The position numbers were made by a program, and so were the translations under genes. The notes below the pieces were generated by a model that made no database searches, had not been told where the DNA came from, and worked only from the letters and a program-made list of their open reading frames with translations. DNA of 7,418 bases from JAQCEJ01 sp046160425 (GTDB lineage Bacteria > Planctomycetota > Planctomycetia > Planctomycetales > Planctomycetaceae): contig JBJXGP010000489.1 in NCBI GenBank assembly GCA_046160425.1, positions 1 to 7,418 of the forward strand, given 5' to 3'. Of the stretch, positions 5,771-7,418 are shown piece after piece (within the stretch, counting starts at the first letter, position 1; each line of letters opens with the position of its first letter).

Positions 5771-5995
5771 TCCATCTGGCGGTTTCGGGTGACAACTCGT
5801 GATTTGGACTTTGCATTTCTCATCTCGTGTCGACACACTGGAGACTTCCATCAACCATTTGAGTCCCTTGCACCATCGATCGCAGTTCAAATCTTTGTGC
5901 AGCAATTCACAGATTTCGGGACTCATTCTCTCTAAAAGTTACGTTCAGTCGCATAACCATTTGCTCGGCGACGATACGCTCGGCAGAAATGCACG

Positions 5996-6772
5996 ATGAT
6001 TCGCGTTCATCAACTCACCAAACAATTCACGACCTCTCAGCAGCCGATTTTGGCCGTCGATGGGATTTCGTTCGATGTCCGCAAGGGTGAAGTGTTCGGA
6101 TTGCTGGGACCAAATGGTGCCGGCAAGACGACGACCCTGCGGATGATTCTCGGCATGCTCCCTCCCACCAGCGGTTACGCCGAGATCGACGGCGTCCGGA
6201 CCGATTTGAAGAACGGCGAACTGAAGCAGCGGATCGGCCTGGTCTCTGCCAGTGCGAATCTTTATCAATGGCTGACTCCGCGCGAAACGCTCTTATACTT
6301 CGCCGATTTATACAGCGTTCATCCGGCCGAGGCGAAGGAGTCGGTCGAACGGTTGAGTCAGCGGTTCGGGTTAGAGACGTTTATCGATCGCCGTTGCAGC
6401 GTACTCAGCACCGGACAAAAGCAGCGAGTGCAACTGGCGCGAGCGTTGATTCACGACCCGCCGGTGATGCTGATGGATGAGCCGACCCGCGGGTTAGATG
6501 TGATCGGCACGCAGGGGATTTTCGAATTCATCGGCCATCTGCGCGACGTCGGCAAAGCGGTCATCGTCTGCACGCATCGACTGGATGAAGCGGAAAAACT
6601 GTGCGACCGTTTTGGCCTGCTCCATCAGGGAAAAATGGTCATCGACGGCACGCTCGCGGTGCTTCGCGCGCAAACGGGACAGTCCAGCTTGATGCAGATG
6701 TTCCTGCATCTGGCGGAAATTCCTGCGCTCGTCAGATCGCACCGCGACGCGGAGACGGAAGGGGACCGATGA
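5996..6772 (+). CDS. ABC transporter ATP-binding protein, NatA-like
   Basis: This 258-residue nucleotide-binding subunit would hydrolyse ATP at the inner face of the cytoplasmic membrane to drive the permease encoded next. The motifs are in the normal order: Walker A GPNGAGKT at 38-45, signature LSTGQ at 137-141, Walker B VMLMDEP at 157-163 with catalytic E162, D-loop GLD at 166-168, and switch H194. The Q-loop position, after IGLVS, is Ala85 rather than Gln; I recall related NatA-type ATPases that read IGFVS with a non-Gln residue there. The family includes NatA of the Na+-extruding NatAB system, but close relatives export other substrates, so the cargo is not known. The ATG lacks a good Shine-Dalgarno, but the Walker A distance from the N-terminus is right for this start. 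The stop codon overlaps the start of the permease gene. Confidence 0.93.
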   Translation: MIRVHQLTKQFTTSQQPILAVDGISFDVRKGEVFGLLGPNGAGKTTTLRMILGMLPPTSGYAEIDGVRTDLKNGELKQRIGLVSASANLYQWLTPRETLLYFADLYSVHPAEAKESVERLSQRFGLETFIDRRCSVLSTGQKQRVQLARALIHDPPVMLMDEPTRGLDVIGTQGIFEFIGHLRDVGKAVIVCTHRLDEAEKLCDRFGLLHQGKMVIDGTLAVLRAQTGQSSLMQMFLHLAEIPALVRSHRDAETEGDR

Positions 6773-7418
6773 TCGTGTCGGATTCCTCGACATCAAGACC
6801 CGGCGATCGAGATCGCCGTCCGAATTCGATTACATCCTCTTCGCCGGCGTCGGATCGCTTCTTTCGATTCTGCCGCATGGCGCTGAAGGAACTCCGCGAG
6901 ACGATGCGCGACCGGCGCACGATTGTCACGTTGATCATGATGCCGATCCTGGTCTATCCGCTGCTGAGCGTCGTCTTTCAGAAATTTTTGTTGTCGAGCG
7001 TGAAGCAATCATCGCAGCGCGTGTTTCATGTCGGGTTGAAAAACGAACAGGAATTGACGATCCTGCTCAATCTGCTGAAGAGGGTCAACTACCCAGGCCG
7101 GCGGACCATTTATGAATACGGCGAGACGACGGAATCAGATCAGCCTGCACCGACCAGCGCGAATGACGACACCGCCGCCCCTTCGGCGGCATCCACAGAA
7201 CCGTCGAACCAGGGAGCGGATCTCACGGCTCCCGATACCAGATTCATTTTTTATCGGACCGACCCGCTCGATGCGGCCGTCGAAAATCAGGAAGTCGATG
7301 TGGGGATTCGCCTGGAGGTGAAGGACCGCTTTCGCTGGCAAGAGAAAAATTATCCAATGGTCGATTGCCATCTCGTTTTTTCCGCACAATCGATCAACAG
7401 TCAGGATGCCTATGATGA
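6769..7418 (+). CDS. ABC-2 type permease, NatB-like (3' end outside window)
   Basis: The frame begins at ATG 6769 and stays open to the right edge, giving 216 codons. It overlaps the ATPase stop as ATGA (6769-6772) and has its own Shine-Dalgarno GGAAGGGG (6757-6764) with a 4-base spacer, so translational coupling is likely. Residues 1-35 are a Ser/Arg-rich cytoplasmic lead. Next comes KELRETMRDRRTIVTLIMMP and a first membrane helix (about 51-72); this KELRE-x2-RDRR pattern before helix 1 is typical of NatB/ABC-2 sodium-efflux-type permeases. The remainder is an extracytoplasmic domain with a Ser/Thr/Pro/Ala-rich insert at about 123-155. Some planctomycete relatives are, as I recall, fused to a C-terminal CPBP membrane protease; whether this one is cannot be seen. 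With the ATPase it forms one exporter. Confidence 0.88.
   Translation, partial: MIVSDSSTSRPGDRDRRPNSITSSSPASDRFFRFCRMALKELRETMRDRRTIVTLIMMPILVYPLLSVVFQKFLLSSVKQSSQRVFHVGLKNEQELTILLNLLKRVNYPGRRTIYEYGETTESDQPAPTSANDDTAAPSAASTEPSNQGADLTAPDTRFIFYRTDPLDAAVENQEVDVGIRLEVKDRFRWQEKNYPMVDCHLVFSAQSINSQDAYD

Larger units (their letters stand above)
5433..5995. other. Gene-free divergent region upstream of the ABC operon
   Basis: This stretch of 563 bases has no convincing coding frame and is clearly richer in A+T than the flanking genes, mainly at 5490-5640. It holds a possible rightward promoter, nested palindromes and a possible branched RNA fold, listed separately. A 66-codon GTG-start frame (5799-5999) ends on the ABC start but has no ribosome binding site or recognisable protein character. 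Confidence 0.7.

Noticed and set aside
5827..5836. Perfect 10-bp palindrome GTGTCGACAC
   Set aside because: Several such palindromes are expected by chance in a window of this size, and nothing nearby gives it a role.
5799..5999. 66-codon frame ending on the ABC ATPase start (TGA overlapping ATG)
   Set aside because: GTG start without a ribosome binding site, His/Ser-rich non-descript translation, and a region otherwise non-coding in character.

Overview
The window looks like a chromosomal segment of a diderm bacterium, most likely a planctomycete. The evidence is the end of an LptD/OstA-like outer-membrane barrel gene, a long cobalamin-dependent ribonucleotide reductase with TSCPD and cysteine-rich tail domains, a NatA/NatB-type ABC pair, and short dispersed repeats of a kind I associate with planctomycete intergenic DNA. 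The genus cannot be fixed from sequence alone.

Layout, left to right. 1-740 (+) is the 3' part of the barrel gene. 741-980 is intergenic and holds an imperfect inverted repeat built from octamers of the form CACRAAGN. 981-1463 (+) encodes a small three-helix membrane protein that resembles a DgkA diacylglycerol kinase without its catalytic residues. 1489-1597 is copy A of a roughly 108-bp, three-hairpin repeat. 1638-1958 (+) encodes another small membrane protein of unknown function. 2044-2151 is copy B of the same repeat, followed by a clear intrinsic terminator for the gene arriving from the other strand. 2232-5213 (-) is a complete nrdJ. 5214-5995 is a 782-bp divergent intergenic region. 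5996-6772 (+) is an ABC ATPase, and 6769-7418 (+) is the start of its ABC-2 permease, joined by an ATGA stop/start overlap and cut by the window edge.

Function and control. The best-supported regulatory reading concerns nrdJ. Two strong sigma-70-type promoters point leftward (TTGACA-16-TATAGT and TTGACA-17-TACATT). Between them lie two 16-bp palindromes, each matching 12 of 16 positions of the NrdR-box consensus and starting exactly 31 bp apart, the usual tandem spacing for this repressor. The ABC pair is probably one transcription unit; its promoter is uncertain.

The genes belong to known families and I do not see a new multi-gene system. The less ordinary material is non-coding: the paired three-hairpin repeats, the octamer inverted repeat, the NrdR-box/two-promoter layout, and weakly supported foldable sequence upstream of the ABC operon.
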